A stretch of 64,000 bases of DNA from Bradyrhizobium sp. MOS003 (GCF_003020125.1 NZ_PYFW01000011.1:62001-126000); one strand, 5' to 3'; positions 43,783 through 52,890 are shown, counted from the first letter of the stretch. Made by a program: numbers and translations. Notes: generated by a model not told the origin, from the letters alone.

Positions 43783-44862
43783 ATGAAAGCTGCCGTTCTC
43801 AAATCCTTCGGTTCTCCGCTGGCAATCGAGGCCGTCCCCGTTCCGGTGCTTGGCACCGGCGAGGTCATCGTCGACATCGTCGCAACCCGCGTGCTGTCCT
43901 ATATGAACGAGGTCTTCAGCGGGGAGCGCAAGTATGCGCTCGACCTGCCGATCATCCCGGGGCCCGGCGGCATCGGCCGGGTGCGCGCGATCGGTCCGGA
44001 CGCAACCAGGCTTGCGGTCGGCGACTGGGTGTTCTGCGATCCGACGGTGCGCTCGCGCGACGATATCGTAGCGCCCGACATCGCCCTGCAAGGGCTCACC
44101 GCTGCCGGGCCCGGCGGCATGCTTCTGCAGAAGCATTTTCGCCACGGCTCCTTCGCCGAGCAGATGATGGTGCCGACCGAGAACGTCAAGCGCCTCGGTG
44201 CGATCACGTCCGAGGAAGCGACGCGATGGTGCGCGCTGGGCACGCTGCTGGTGCCCTATGGCGGCTTTCTTGCCGCAAACCTTCAGCCCGGCGAGACCGT
44301 GCTGGTGAGCGGGGCCACCGGCAATTTCGGCAGCGCTGCCGTCTCCGTCGCGCTCGCGATGGGCGCGGCGAGCGTGGTCACGCCCGGCCGCAACGAGACG
44401 ATTCTGGCTGACCTCGTCCGCCGCTTCGGCAGCCGCGTGCAACCGGTCAAGCTGACAGGCAATGAAGATCACGACCGCGAGAGCATGAAGCGCGCATCTC
44501 CCGGCCCGATCGATTGCGTGCTCGATATCATGCCGCCCTCGGTCAGCCCGACGGTCGTGCGTGCGGCGATCATGACGGTGCGGCCCCACGGACGCGTCGC
44601 GCTGATGGGCGGCGTCGGCATGGCGGGCGGCGCGGGCCTCGAACTGCCCTACCCCTGGATCATGCGCAACTGCATCAGCATCCACGGCGTCTGGATGTAC
44701 CCGCCGGATGCCGCGAGTCGGCTGATCGCGCTGGTGCGTGCGGGCCTGCTCAGGCTGGAGGAGTATCAAACGACGGCGTTCGACCTCGACCATGCCAACG
44801 ACGCCGTGGCGCACGCCGCGGCCAATGCCGGCCCTTTCAAGATGACGGTGATCAGGCCCTGA
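43783..44862 (+). CDS. Zinc-type alcohol dehydrogenase-like (MDR) oxidoreductase
   Basis: 359 residues of the medium-chain dehydrogenase/reductase superfamily. N-terminal GroES-like part (MKAAVLKSFGSPLAIEAVPVPVLGTGEVIV; IPGPGGIGRVRAIG) and a Rossmann part with VLVSGATGNFGSAAVSVAL. The usual catalytic Cys-zinc motif (G-C-H-x-D) is absent, so it may be a zinc-free quinone-oxidoreductase-like member. ATG 43783 is preferred over GTG 43774. Divergent from the XRE regulator. Confidence 0.85.
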   Translation: MKAAVLKSFGSPLAIEAVPVPVLGTGEVIVDIVATRVLSYMNEVFSGERKYALDLPIIPGPGGIGRVRAIGPDATRLAVGDWVFCDPTVRSRDDIVAPDIALQGLTAAGPGGMLLQKHFRHGSFAEQMMVPTENVKRLGAITSEEATRWCALGTLLVPYGGFLAANLQPGETVLVSGATGNFGSAAVSVALAMGAASVVTPGRNETILADLVRRFGSRVQPVKLTGNEDHDRESMKRASPGPIDCVLDIMPPSVSPTVVRAAIMTVRPHGRVALMGGVGMAGGAGLELPYPWIMRNCISIHGVWMYPPDAASRLIALVRAGLLRLEEYQTTAFDLDHANDAVAHAAANAGPFKMTVIRP

Positions 44863-44870
44863 GGCCCTGG

Positions 44871-44899
44871 GGCGGCGGAGCGCCATCGCCGATTTTTTT
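44871..44899 (+). terminator. Weak terminator after the MDR gene
   Basis: GGCGGAGCGCC-ATC-GCC region folds into a short GC-rich hairpin followed by seven T residues (44893-44899), 8 bases past the MDR stop. The stem is short, so the call rests mainly on the T run. Confidence 0.4.
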
Positions 44900-44923
44900 C
44901 GTCAGTCCGGCCATGCACTTGGC

Positions 44924-44952
44924 TACTGTGCATGGGGTTGTTTTCGCAAAAT
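44924..44952. repeat. Dispersed repeat, copy A
   Basis: The segment with cores ACTGTGCATGGGG and TTGTTTTCGCAAAATT lies between the MDR gene and the lolD stop. An inverted, nearly identical copy lies at 60388-60413 after the ribose-type permease gene. Both are just past gene 3' ends, which suggests a mobile or mRNA-end element. Confidence 0.65.
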
Positions 44953-44955
44953 TGA

Positions 44956-45660
44956 CTATTCGAGCTCGATGACCTGGCCGTTCGAGAGCGAGACCCGCCG
45001 GTCCATGCGGCCGGCCAGCTCCATGTTGTGGGTCGCGATCAGCATCGAGACCGAGGTTGCCTTGACCAGTTGCATCAGCGCTTGGAACACGTGGTCCGCC
45101 GTGTGCGGATCGAGGTTGCCGGTCGGCTCGTCCGCAAACAGCACCCGCGGCGCGTTGGCAACCGCGCGCGCGATCGCGACGCGCTGCTGCTCGCCGCCGG
45201 ACAGCTCGGCCGGGCGATGGGTGATGCGGTCGCCGAGGCCGAGATAACCCAGGATCTCCTTGGCGCGCTTGACGCTCTCGGATTTCTTCAGGCCGCGGAT
45301 CATCTGCGGCATCATCACGTTCTCCAGCGCCGAAAACTCCGGCAACAGCCGGTGCGACTGATAGACGAAGCCGATATCGGTGCGGCGTAGCTGTGTGCGC
45401 TCGATGTCCGGCAGCTGCGAGGTCGGCGCGCCCGAGACATAGACCTCGCCGGAATCGGGGGCTTCCAACAGCCCCGCGATGTGCAGCAGCGTCGACTTGC
45501 CCGAGCCCGACGGCGCCACCAGCGCCACCGACTGCCCGGCCCACAGCGCGAGCTTGGCGCCGTCCAGGATCGTCAGCGGCACCTCGCCCTGCAAGTACTG
45601 CCGCTTTATCTCGTGGAGATAAATGACCGGTACGTCTTCCGCCCCCTGCTGCTGCTCCAT
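44956..45660 (-). CDS. lolD: Lipoprotein-release ABC transporter ATPase LolD
   Basis: 234 residues from ATG 45660, which has GAGGGG 3 bases upstream. ATPase of the LolCDE complex that extracts outer-membrane lipoproteins from the inner membrane. Q-loop VYQSHRLLPEFSALENVMMP and the Lol-type signature LSGGEQQRVAIARAVANAPRVLFADEPTGNLD are typical. The Walker A reads APSGSGKST, with Ala for the first Gly; I recall the same in rhizobial LolD. The stop of the membrane partner lies 8 bases upstream. Confidence 0.93.
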   Translation of the reverse strand: MEQQQGAEDVPVIYLHEIKRQYLQGEVPLTILDGAKLALWAGQSVALVAPSGSGKSTLLHIAGLLEAPDSGEVYVSGAPTSQLPDIERTQLRRTDIGFVYQSHRLLPEFSALENVMMPQMIRGLKKSESVKRAKEILGYLGLGDRITHRPAELSGGEQQRVAIARAVANAPRVLFADEPTGNLDPHTADHVFQALMQLVKATSVSMLIATHNMELAGRMDRRVSLSNGQVIELE

Positions 45661-45667
45661 CAACCCC

Positions 45668-46948
45668 TCACTCGTACCGCAGCGCTTCGACGGGATCGAG
45701 GCGCGCGGCGCGCCACGACGGATACAGCGTCGCCAGGAACGACAGCGTCAGCGCCATGATGACGACGGCCGTGGTCTCGCCGACGTCGATCTCGGCGGGC
45801 AGTTTCGACAGGAAATAGAGCTCCGGCGAGAACAGCTCGGTCGAGGTCAGCCAGGACAGGAATTGCCGGATCGATTCGATGTTGAGGCAGATCACGAGGC
45901 CGACGACAAAGCCGACCAGGGTGCCGACCACGCCGATCGAGGCGCCCGTGATCAGGAAGATGCGCATGATCGAGCCCTGCGAGGCTCCCATCGTGCGCAG
46001 GATCGCGATGTCGCTGCCCTTGTCCTTCACCAGCATGATCAGGCCGGAAACGATGTTCAGAGCTGCGACCAGCACGATCATGGTCAGGATCAGGAACATC
46101 ACGTTGCGCTCGACCTGGAGCGCGTTGAAGAAGGTGGAGTTGCGTTGCCGCCAATCCACCAGGAACACCGGCCTGCCGGCCGCCTCCGTCACGGCCTGTC
46201 GGAAGGCGACGATCTGGTCGGGATTGGTGGTGAACACCTCGATCGATGTGACGTCGTTGCTGCGGTTGAAATAGGCCTGCGCTTCCGCGAGCGGCATGAA
46301 CACGAAGCCGAGATCGTATTCGGACATGCCGATCTCGAACACGGCGACGATCTTGTACGGTTTTATGCGCGGCGTCGTGCCCATGGGCGTGACCGCGCCT
46401 TTCGGGGCCACCAGCGTGATGCTGTCGCCGGCATGCAGCGACAGCTGGTCGGCGAGGCGCCGGCCGATCGCGACGCCCTGCCCCTCGTCGAAGCCCTCGA
46501 GCGAGCCCTGCTTGATGTTCTTGGCGATCGAGGTGAGGTTGTTGAGGTCGTCGGAGCGGATGCCGCGCACCAGCACGCCCGAGGCGTTCCACGGCGAGGA
46601 CGCCAGCGCCTGGCCGTCCACGACGGGCGCGGCGAGCCGGATGCCTTTGACCTGGCTGAGGCGGTCGGCGACGTCCTTCCAGTCCGTCAGCGGCGATTCC
46701 AGCGGTTGGACCAGGATGTGGCCGTTCAGCCCCAGTATCTTGTCGAGCAGTTCTTTGCGGAAGCCGTTCATCACGGCCATGACGATGATCAGCGTCGCCA
46801 CGCCCAGCATGATGCCGAGGAAGGAGAACCCGGCGATGACCGAGATGAATCCCTCCTTGCGGCGCGCCCGCAAATAGCGCGCCGACAGCATCCACTCGAA
46901 TGGCGCAAAAGGCGCGGTTTGCACGGTTTCTGTCATGGTCTCATCCAT
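45668..46948 (-). CDS. lolE: Lipoprotein-release permease LolC/LolE
   Basis: 426-residue FtsX-type permease: an N-terminal membrane helix (FISVIAGFSFLGIMLGVATLIIVMAVMNGF), a ~220-residue periplasmic domain and three C-terminal helices (MFLILTMIVLVAALNIVSGLIMLV; ITGASIGVVGTLVGFVVGL; TTAVVIMALTLSFLATLYP). Alphaproteobacteria often have a single LolC/E-type subunit forming a homodimer, which fits the lone copy here. Follows proS on the same strand by ~90 bases. Confidence 0.9.
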   Translation of the reverse strand: MDETMTETVQTAPFAPFEWMLSARYLRARRKEGFISVIAGFSFLGIMLGVATLIIVMAVMNGFRKELLDKILGLNGHILVQPLESPLTDWKDVADRLSQVKGIRLAAPVVDGQALASSPWNASGVLVRGIRSDDLNNLTSIAKNIKQGSLEGFDEGQGVAIGRRLADQLSLHAGDSITLVAPKGAVTPMGTTPRIKPYKIVAVFEIGMSEYDLGFVFMPLAEAQAYFNRSNDVTSIEVFTTNPDQIVAFRQAVTEAAGRPVFLVDWRQRNSTFFNALQVERNVMFLILTMIVLVAALNIVSGLIMLVKDKGSDIAILRTMGASQGSIMRIFLITGASIGVVGTLVGFVVGLVICLNIESIRQFLSWLTSTELFSPELYFLSKLPAEIDVGETTAVVIMALTLSFLATLYPSWRAARLDPVEALRYE

Positions 46949-47038
46949 CGCTCGATAATCCCATGATTCGGGGTCAATTGTGGCCGGATTGGCGGCCGCG
47001 ATCTCGGGCGATGAACAATATTCAGCCGACCAGCCTTA

Positions 47039-48358
47039 TCAGCCCACAAGTCTTGCGACCGCGTCCGCAGGCGACATGGTCTCGCGCGAGCCGTCACTGC
47101 GCCGCTTGATCTCGACCTTGCCGTCGGCAAGGCCCTTCGGCCCGATCATGATCTGCCAGGGGATGCCGATCAGGTCGGCAGCGGCAAACTTGGCGCCGGC
47201 GCGCTGGTCGGTGTCGTCATAGAGCACGTCGACGCCCTTGGCCGTGAGCTCGGCATAAAGCTTCTCGCAGGCCGCATCGACGGCAGCATCGCCCTGCTTG
47301 AGGTTGAGAATCGAAACGCGGAACGGCGCCACCGCCTCCGGCCATTTGATGCCGGCATCGTCATGGCAGGCCTCGATGATGGCCCCCAACAGCCGCGAGA
47401 CACCGACGCCGTAGGAGCCGCCATGGATCGGCACATCGACGCCGTCGGGGCCTGCCACCAGGGCCTTCATCGCGTCGGAATATTTGGTGCCGAAATAGAA
47501 GATCTGCCCGACCTCGATGCCGCGGGTGTTCACCCGCTTGTCTGCGGGTACTTCCTGCTCGAACCGCGCCGCGTCGTGAACGTCCTCCGTCGCCGCGTAG
47601 ACCGAGGTCCATTGCTTGATGATCGGCGTCAGGTCGCTCTCGTAGTCGACATCCTCGCCCGGCACCGGCAGGTCGAGAACATCGCGATTGATGAACACGC
47701 CGGACTCGCCGGTCTCGGCCAGCACGATGAACTCGTGGCTGAGATCGCCGCCGATCGGGCCTGTCTCGGCGCGCATCGGGATCGCCTTCAGCCCCATCCG
47801 CGCGAAGGTGCGCAAATACGCGACGAACATCTTGTTGTACGAGATGCGCGCCGCGGCCTCGTTGAGGTCGAAGGAATAGGCGTCCTTCATCAGGAACTCG
47901 CGGCCGCGCATCACGCCGAAACGCGGACGCTGCTCGTCGCGGAATTTCCATTGGATGTGATAGAGATTCAGCGGCAGGCTCTTGTAGGACTTCACATAGG
48001 CGCGGAAGATCTCGGTGATCATTTCCTCGTTGGTCGGCCCGTACAGGAGCTCGCGCTTGTGGCGGTCGGCGATGCGCAGCATCTCCGGGCCATAGGCGTC
48101 GTAGCGGCCGCTCTCGCGCCAGAGGTCGGCGAGTTGCAGCGTCGGCATCAGCAGTTCCAGCGCACCGGCGCGGTCCTGCTCCTCGCGCACGATCTGCTCG
48201 ATCTTCTTCAGCACACGGAAGCCAAGCGGCAGCCAGGCGTAGATACCTGCCGCCTCCTGCCGGATCATGCCGGCGCGCAGCATCAGCCGATGCGAGACGA
48301 TCTCCGCTTCTTTCGGATTTTCCTTCAGGATGGGCAGAAAGAACCGCGACAACCGCAT
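47039..48358 (-). CDS. proS: Prolyl-tRNA synthetase, short alphaproteobacterial type
   Basis: 439 residues from MRLSRFF (48358; ATG 48364 adds two residues). Class II synthetase core: motif 1 near LMLRAGMIRQEAAGIYAWLPLG, motif 2 PLNLYHIQWKFRDEQRPRFGVMRGREF, motif 3 SYGVGVSRLLGAIIE, then the anticodon-binding domain (~res. 330-437). It lacks the ~180-residue editing insertion of the E. coli enzyme, leaving only a small loop, as known for Rhizobiales ProRS. Confidence 0.95.
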   Translation of the reverse strand: MRLSRFFLPILKENPKEAEIVSHRLMLRAGMIRQEAAGIYAWLPLGFRVLKKIEQIVREEQDRAGALELLMPTLQLADLWRESGRYDAYGPEMLRIADRHKRELLYGPTNEEMITEIFRAYVKSYKSLPLNLYHIQWKFRDEQRPRFGVMRGREFLMKDAYSFDLNEAAARISYNKMFVAYLRTFARMGLKAIPMRAETGPIGGDLSHEFIVLAETGESGVFINRDVLDLPVPGEDVDYESDLTPIIKQWTSVYAATEDVHDAARFEQEVPADKRVNTRGIEVGQIFYFGTKYSDAMKALVAGPDGVDVPIHGGSYGVGVSRLLGAIIEACHDDAGIKWPEAVAPFRVSILNLKQGDAAVDAACEKLYAELTAKGVDVLYDDTDQRAGAKFAAADLIGIPWQIMIGPKGLADGKVEIKRRSDGSRETMSPADAVARLVG

Positions 48359-48502
48359 GGTCATACTCTGGGAATCAGTGGTGGATTGCAGTGAAACCGG
48401 ATTGGGAGCGAAAACACAAGACCGGGAATGAGGAAAAGCCGCTAACGCAGCGGGATTCCTGTCATTTTTCCGTCGGACCTCAGGTTCTCACTGAGCTGTG
48501 CC

Positions 48503-50065
48503 TCACCACTCCGTGACGTCGAGTTCATCTTCGAGCGTGATCTGCTCGAAGTCGGTCACCAGCGCGTCGATCCGGATATGCCAGCGGCCGGCGAACGGAA
48601 GCTCCACCTTGCGCACGTGCCAGTAGCCGTCCGGTCCAAGCGAGGCCTTCCGCTCCATCGGCTCGATGCCACGCTCGGGCAGGCCTAGTGTCAGCGTCGC
48701 CTCCTTGGCCGCCAGCGGCGTCGCCTCGCCGGTCATCAGTTGAAGCACGACATCGTTAGCCCCCGCCTTGCCGGGCGAAACCAGCACCTGGAACATCGCC
48801 TTGTCGCCATGGATGTGGATCGCCAACGGCGTTTCCGGAACGATGGTTCGCGGCGGCGGCGTGAAGCGCCAGCCAGCGACCACGGCCAGGATGGCGAGAG
48901 CAATCGCACCTTCCAGCAGGATCGAGCGCCTGAGCGCGGGCGTCCCTGTCCCGTCCCGGGCCAGAGCCGGCGACAGCCGGAACCGATTGAGCGCGGCCAG
49001 CGCGAGCAATCCCGTGACCAGGACGAGCTTGGTCGAAAGGATCAGCCCGTAGCGAGTGCCGACCAGCGCTTCCGGCTTTTCGAGCTGAATGATCGCGAGT
49101 GCGAGGCCGGTCAAGGCCAGCACGCCAACCGCGAGCGCAGCAATACGGGAAAAGCGGTTCACAATCGGGAGCGTCGCCATTGTCGGCTTCGACACCAGCG
49201 CCACGAGCGGGGCCAGCGCGCCGACCCAGAAGGCAACGCCGAGGCCGTGGAGAAAGATCGCCGGTCGCGTCAGCACCTCGGGCGGTGCCGTAGCGGCATG
49301 CCCGCTCATCGCGAGTGACAGACCGACACCGATGAACGCGATCATCGCAAGACCGCGCGCATACCACGCGCTGCGCAGCGCCAGATACGCAAGCAGCATC
49401 GCTGCGAAGGCGGCCAGCAGGGCAGGACCGGCGCTGGTCGCAAAGGCGACCTTCCAGGGACCAGAGGTCGCAAGAGCAGAAAGTGACAGCCCGAGAAGAT
49501 CGAGCCCCAACGCGCCGACGGATGCCACCGCGCTCGCAAGACCGATGGCGAGCGCCATGCGCGGGACGGCCATGCCGATCATCGACCACGCCACCCAGCG
49601 CGCGAAGAATACGCCGCCGACGCCGACGAACAGCCCGACATAGAGGCCGATCCGCGTCAGCCAGATCAGCGCGTTCAACCCGGCGTCGGCGGCGGCAGGC
49701 GGCTTCGTCGCCGTCGGCATGCCGACCGAGAAGATCACCGATCCCGTGATGGGATGGCCGTCCTGGGAAATCACGCGATAGCTGACGACCGCGGTCCCCT
49801 CAGGCAGGTCCGCCGGCATCACGACCGAAATCGTCTTGCCCGACGCACTGACACGCGTATCGTCCCGCGCCCTGCCCGCACCATCGATCAGCCGGAACGC
49901 GCCCGGCGTCACCGGCTCGTTGAAGCGCAGCTCCACCGCCTTGGGCGCGGTCGCGAGCATGCTGCCGCTCGCCGGCTCGACCGAGATCAGTGCGGCGTGC
50001 GCCCACGCCGCGCTGGCGAAGCCGGCAACGAGTAGCAGCGTCGCGAGCGCGGCGAGCAGGCGCAT
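48503..50065 (-). CDS. pcuE: CopC-CopD fusion, inner-membrane copper transporter (PcuE/YcnJ type)
   Basis: 520 residues from MRLLAALATLLLV (50065). Signal peptide, then a CopC beta-barrel (~res. 23-125) whose mature N-terminal His (AHAALISVEPASG) and DGHPITGS His fit a Cu(II) site, followed by a CopD domain with eight membrane helices (~res. 145-415) and a soluble C-terminal domain. Last gene of the copper operon; its ATG shares a base with the YcnI-like stop. In Bradyrhizobium the YcnJ-like PcuE belongs to the copper-starvation operon pcuABCDE; I name it from that recollection. Confidence 0.88.
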   Translation of the reverse strand: MRLLAALATLLLVAGFASAAWAHAALISVEPASGSMLATAPKAVELRFNEPVTPGAFRLIDGAGRARDDTRVSASGKTISVVMPADLPEGTAVVSYRVISQDGHPITGSVIFSVGMPTATKPPAAADAGLNALIWLTRIGLYVGLFVGVGGVFFARWVAWSMIGMAVPRMALAIGLASAVASVGALGLDLLGLSLSALATSGPWKVAFATSAGPALLAAFAAMLLAYLALRSAWYARGLAMIAFIGVGLSLAMSGHAATAPPEVLTRPAIFLHGLGVAFWVGALAPLVALVSKPTMATLPIVNRFSRIAALAVGVLALTGLALAIIQLEKPEALVGTRYGLILSTKLVLVTGLLALAALNRFRLSPALARDGTGTPALRRSILLEGAIALAILAVVAGWRFTPPPRTIVPETPLAIHIHGDKAMFQVLVSPGKAGANDVVLQLMTGEATPLAAKEATLTLGLPERGIEPMERKASLGPDGYWHVRKVELPFAGRWHIRIDALVTDFEQITLEDELDVTEW

Positions 50066-50595
50066 CAGGGTTTTGGCAATAGTTTCACGCCCGGCGCCGG
50101 CGACTTGCCCTCGGATTTGCCCTCGTGTGAATGCCCTGCTCCCTCGGCCGGGATCTCGATCCAGCGGCTGACGCCAGTCTCGCATTCCTGGACGACGGGG
50201 AAGTACAGGGTCGTGTTCGGCTTGAGGCCGTCGGTGAGGAATGTGCTCAGGACGAACTCGTCATAGTTCTTGTCCGGCAGCTTGCCGCCGGACCATGCCA
50301 CCTCCTTGACGCCGGAGGAGAGCTTGTTGCCGTGATAGTCGTATTCTCCGGCATATTTGCCCTCGACGACATCGACATTCCAGCCCGCCTTCGGCATCGG
50401 CTTCACCGCGATCACCCCTTCCGGAATCTGCACCCGGATCTTCACGGTCGGCGAGCCCGCGCAGCCGTGCGGCACGGTGAAGACGGCCTTGTAGGACGCA
50501 CCGACCCTCGCTTGCTTGGTCTCGAGCGAGACGTGCGCCGCCGCCGGCGAGGCGGCGAGCGCGGCAATCAGGAACAGGCAGGATCGCTTCGACAT
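50065..50595 (-). CDS. pcuD: YcnI/DUF1775 periplasmic copper-binding protein
   Basis: 176 residues from MSKRSCLF (50595). Signal peptide ending AAA, mature protein beginning HVSLETKQA: the first His plus a later Trp (VAWSGGKLP) form the mono-histidine copper site known for YcnI. A TVPHGCAG segment (Cys and His) follows. The C-terminus has an extra His-Glu tail (GHSHEGKSEGK). Sits between PCuAC and CopCD and probably passes Cu(II) to the latter. The pcuD label is by gene order. Confidence 0.82.
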   Translation of the reverse strand: MSKRSCLFLIAALAASPAAAHVSLETKQARVGASYKAVFTVPHGCAGSPTVKIRVQIPEGVIAVKPMPKAGWNVDVVEGKYAGEYDYHGNKLSSGVKEVAWSGGKLPDKNYDEFVLSTFLTDGLKPNTTLYFPVVQECETGVSRWIEIPAEGAGHSHEGKSEGKSPAPGVKLLPKP

Positions 50596-50624
50596 ATCAG
50601 GTCTCCCGAGAGTCCGGATCAATC

Positions 50625-51155
50625 TCATTTCATTTTCATTCCCGAATGATCCGGCTTCATGTCCATGTGACCGGAATGTCCGGCATCACCGGGGGCCTGC
50701 GCGCCGACGCCCTGGACGTCGAGGGTGACGGCGACTTTGCCGGCCTTCTCGAATTGCAGTGTCACCGGTACCTTGTCGCCCTGCTTGAACGGGCCCTTGA
50801 GCTCCTGGAGCATCAAATGATAGCCGCCGGGTGCGAACTTGACCGTCTTGCCGGGGTCAATCGCAAGCCCCTTGTCGAGCATGCGCATCTTCATCACGCC
50901 ATTCTCGACGGCCATCTCGTGGATCTCGAACTTGCCGGCAATTTCGGCGGAACCGCCGATCAACCGGTCCGGCGCCGTTCCCTTGTTCTCGATGACGAGA
51001 TAGCCGCCCGCGACCTTTGCGCCGCCCGGTGTCGCACGGCTCCACGCCTGCGAGATGACGAGATCCCCGGCCTTGACTTCCTCGGCGAGAGCCGGTGCTG
51101 CGGAGATCGCGAGAGCGAACGCAGCGAGCAGCACGTTTTTCGAGATTGTCTTCAT
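50625..51155 (-). CDS. pcuC: PCuAC periplasmic copper chaperone
   Basis: 176 residues with signal peptide (MKTISKNVLLAAFALAISAAPALA). The Cu(I) site of the PCuAC family is complete: H79 and M81 (IHEM), M90/M92 (MKMRM), H113-x-M115 (GYHLML). The C-terminal tail is rich in His and Met (HSGHMDMKPDHSGMKMK), a second flexible copper site. In relatives it hands copper to cytochrome oxidase assembly. Its start overlaps the upstream thioredoxin stop by 4 bases. Confidence 0.92.
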   Translation of the reverse strand: MKTISKNVLLAAFALAISAAPALAEEVKAGDLVISQAWSRATPGGAKVAGGYLVIENKGTAPDRLIGGSAEIAGKFEIHEMAVENGVMKMRMLDKGLAIDPGKTVKFAPGGYHLMLQELKGPFKQGDKVPVTLQFEKAGKVAVTLDVQGVGAQAPGDAGHSGHMDMKPDHSGMKMK

Positions 51156-51682
51156 TTTCCGTGTTCCCTTTGCATATCTGGACTTAAGTGTTTGGAGAGT
51201 TGTTGCGCCGACCATCTTTCCAGATCGGCGATTTCAGCAGAGCCTTCGATTGTCGTGATGGTGCCTTCCCGCGTGATGAGCATGGTGCGGGGGATGTCGC
51301 CCTGCCAGGCTGGATCGATCTCGAACCGCAAGCGCTCGACGAAGCCGTCGTTGAAGATGAAATTTTCGGTGGACGAAAGACCCGCCTTGTCGAGCATCGA
51401 TTGCGTCGCCGCCGGCAGGTTCGGCACCAGATCGGCGCTGACCGTGACGACATCGACGTCAGGATGATCCTTGGCAAACTGCCCGAGCAGCGGCAGCTCG
51501 ACCTTGCAGGGGCCACAGGTCACACCCCAGAAATGCACGAGCACGGGGCGGCCCACGTGTCCCCTGACGATGCTTTGCCAGGTGCCGCGCTCGAACGGCT
51601 TCAGGGCGGGAGATGTGCCGAACGCAGCCGCAGATGCGATCAGGACGCCGAGACTCATAATGCCAGCAAATCGAAATCTCAT
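51152..51682 (-). CDS. TlpA-like thioredoxin of the copper operon
   Basis: 176 residues from MRFRFAGIM (51682): signal or anchor helix (~res. 6-22), then a thioredoxin fold with HFWGVTCGPCKVELPLLGQF (redox C56-GP-C59), ending in a family-like EGSAEIADLERW helix. Periplasmic TlpA/SCO-type proteins reduce copper-site cysteines of cytochrome oxidase or keep chaperones reduced. Overlaps both neighbours by 4 bases (ATGA), so it is an integral part of the operon. Confidence 0.88.
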   Translation of the reverse strand: MRFRFAGIMSLGVLIASAAAFGTSPALKPFERGTWQSIVRGHVGRPVLVHFWGVTCGPCKVELPLLGQFAKDHPDVDVVTVSADLVPNLPAATQSMLDKAGLSSTENFIFNDGFVERLRFEIDPAWQGDIPRTMLITREGTITTIEGSAEIADLERWSAQQLSKHLSPDMQREHGK

Positions 51683-52890
51683 GGCTGGTCCTCGATGGCT
51701 GTGAGGCGATAACCATCCGCCTTCGTCATCCATGACAAATAGGTCTGCTTGCCGTTGGAGACGAGCAAGGGGTGATCGGACGTATCGCTCGTGCTCGCTA
51801 TCGTTCTCGGCGGCGACCAATTCTCGCCATCGTCGTGTGAGACCGTCAGCTGGACCGAGGTCTTTTCACCGTCGAACTCCTTCCAGACCATCACCGTCCC
51901 AGCAAGACCTGCAAGCACGAAGGGCCGCGTCGGGTTGCGGCCCGGCTGGCCCACCGCCATGGGCACGGAAAAGGTGCGGCCTTCATCGCGAGAGTGCGCG
52001 TAAAACAATCCCTTCCGCGCCTTGCCGTTGGTGTACCAGGCGACGTGATAGGTCCCGCTCGGCGCAACGGTGAGGCTCGGTCCGTGGTGCGGACAGGCAT
52101 TGATCTGCCAGTCGTCAACGCTGATCCGGCGGACTTCGCCTGGAGTTGCGACGTCCGCGAAGGTCATGACCGCGTGGTCGCGAACGCCGCCTTCGAAAAT
52201 GTTCCTGAAGATTACGACAGGTCGTCCGGGCGCGGCGAATGCCAGCCCCAACCGGCAACACTCGCAGGTGCCCTCACGCGCGAGCTTTGCTTCCGCGTAG
52301 GTGCTACCGCCGTCGCTGGACGAGGTGAAGAACAGCCCGGCTCCCTCGTACTTCTGTCCCGCCTCCTTCGCGAGAATGCGATTGCGCTTGTCCAGCCACG
52401 CCGCAAACACCGTTCCATCCTGATCGAGCGCCAGCGCCTCGAACCGCTGGCTCTCGTTGTTGGCAGTGATGGGCTTCAGTTCGGCAAAGCTCTTCCCGCC
52501 ATCGATCGAGCGCGTGTAAAGCACCTGACCGTTGAAGGCCTCGTCCCTGAAGGTCGAGAACGCGAGCGCGATGCCGCCCTTGCGGTCGACCACGATCTTC
52601 GGCCGTGCGTCCGGTCCCCAATCGAGGTTCAGCCGCGTCGTCGTGACCTGGGTGGGCGCCGAAAAGCTGCGACCCGCGTCCTGCGAACTTGCGACCGAGA
52701 CCTGCCCTCCCGCCATCCAGACCAGCCACAACGTGCCGTCCGGGCCGAAGGCAGGCGTCGCCTTGGTCGCACAGCGCAGCGTCGGCTCCTCGCACGCAGC
52801 TTCGGATACATGCGGGCCGCGCATCTGTGCGAGCGCCGCACTTTGCAGGAGCATGCAGGCGACGATCCCAAGCAGGCCAGTTCGGATCAT
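51679..52890 (-). CDS. Exported Asp-box (sialidase-like) beta-propeller with Cys/His motifs
   Basis: 403 residues from MIRTGLLGIV (52890), signal peptide ending ALAQ. Five Asp-box repeats (S-x-D-x-G-x-x-F/Y/W) at ~res. 69-76, 128-135, 191-198, 300-307 and near 360 define a six-bladed sialidase-type propeller. The sialidase arginine triad and Tyr/Glu nucleophile pair are not evident. Instead there is a C209-E-C211-C212 cluster and a C266-P-H268-H269 motif, plausible metal ligands. Both ends overlap or abut copper genes, so a copper-binding or extracellular capture role is more likely than glycosidase activity. Confidence 0.72.
   Translation of the reverse strand: MIRTGLLGIVACMLLQSAALAQMRGPHVSEAACEEPTLRCATKATPAFGPDGTLWLVWMAGGQVSVASSQDAGRSFSAPTQVTTTRLNLDWGPDARPKIVVDRKGGIALAFSTFRDEAFNGQVLYTRSIDGGKSFAELKPITANNESQRFEALALDQDGTVFAAWLDKRNRILAKEAGQKYEGAGLFFTSSSDGGSTYAEAKLAREGTCECCRLGLAFAAPGRPVVIFRNIFEGGVRDHAVMTFADVATPGEVRRISVDDWQINACPHHGPSLTVAPSGTYHVAWYTNGKARKGLFYAHSRDEGRTFSVPMAVGQPGRNPTRPFVLAGLAGTVMVWKEFDGEKTSVQLTVSHDDGENWSPPRTIASTSDTSDHPLLVSNGKQTYLSWMTKADGYRLTAIEDQP

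Noticed and set aside
44956..45660. LolD as a defective ATPase because of the Ala in Walker A
   Set aside because: The Lys-Ser/Thr and all other motifs are intact, and as far as I recall the same substitution is common in rhizobial LolD.
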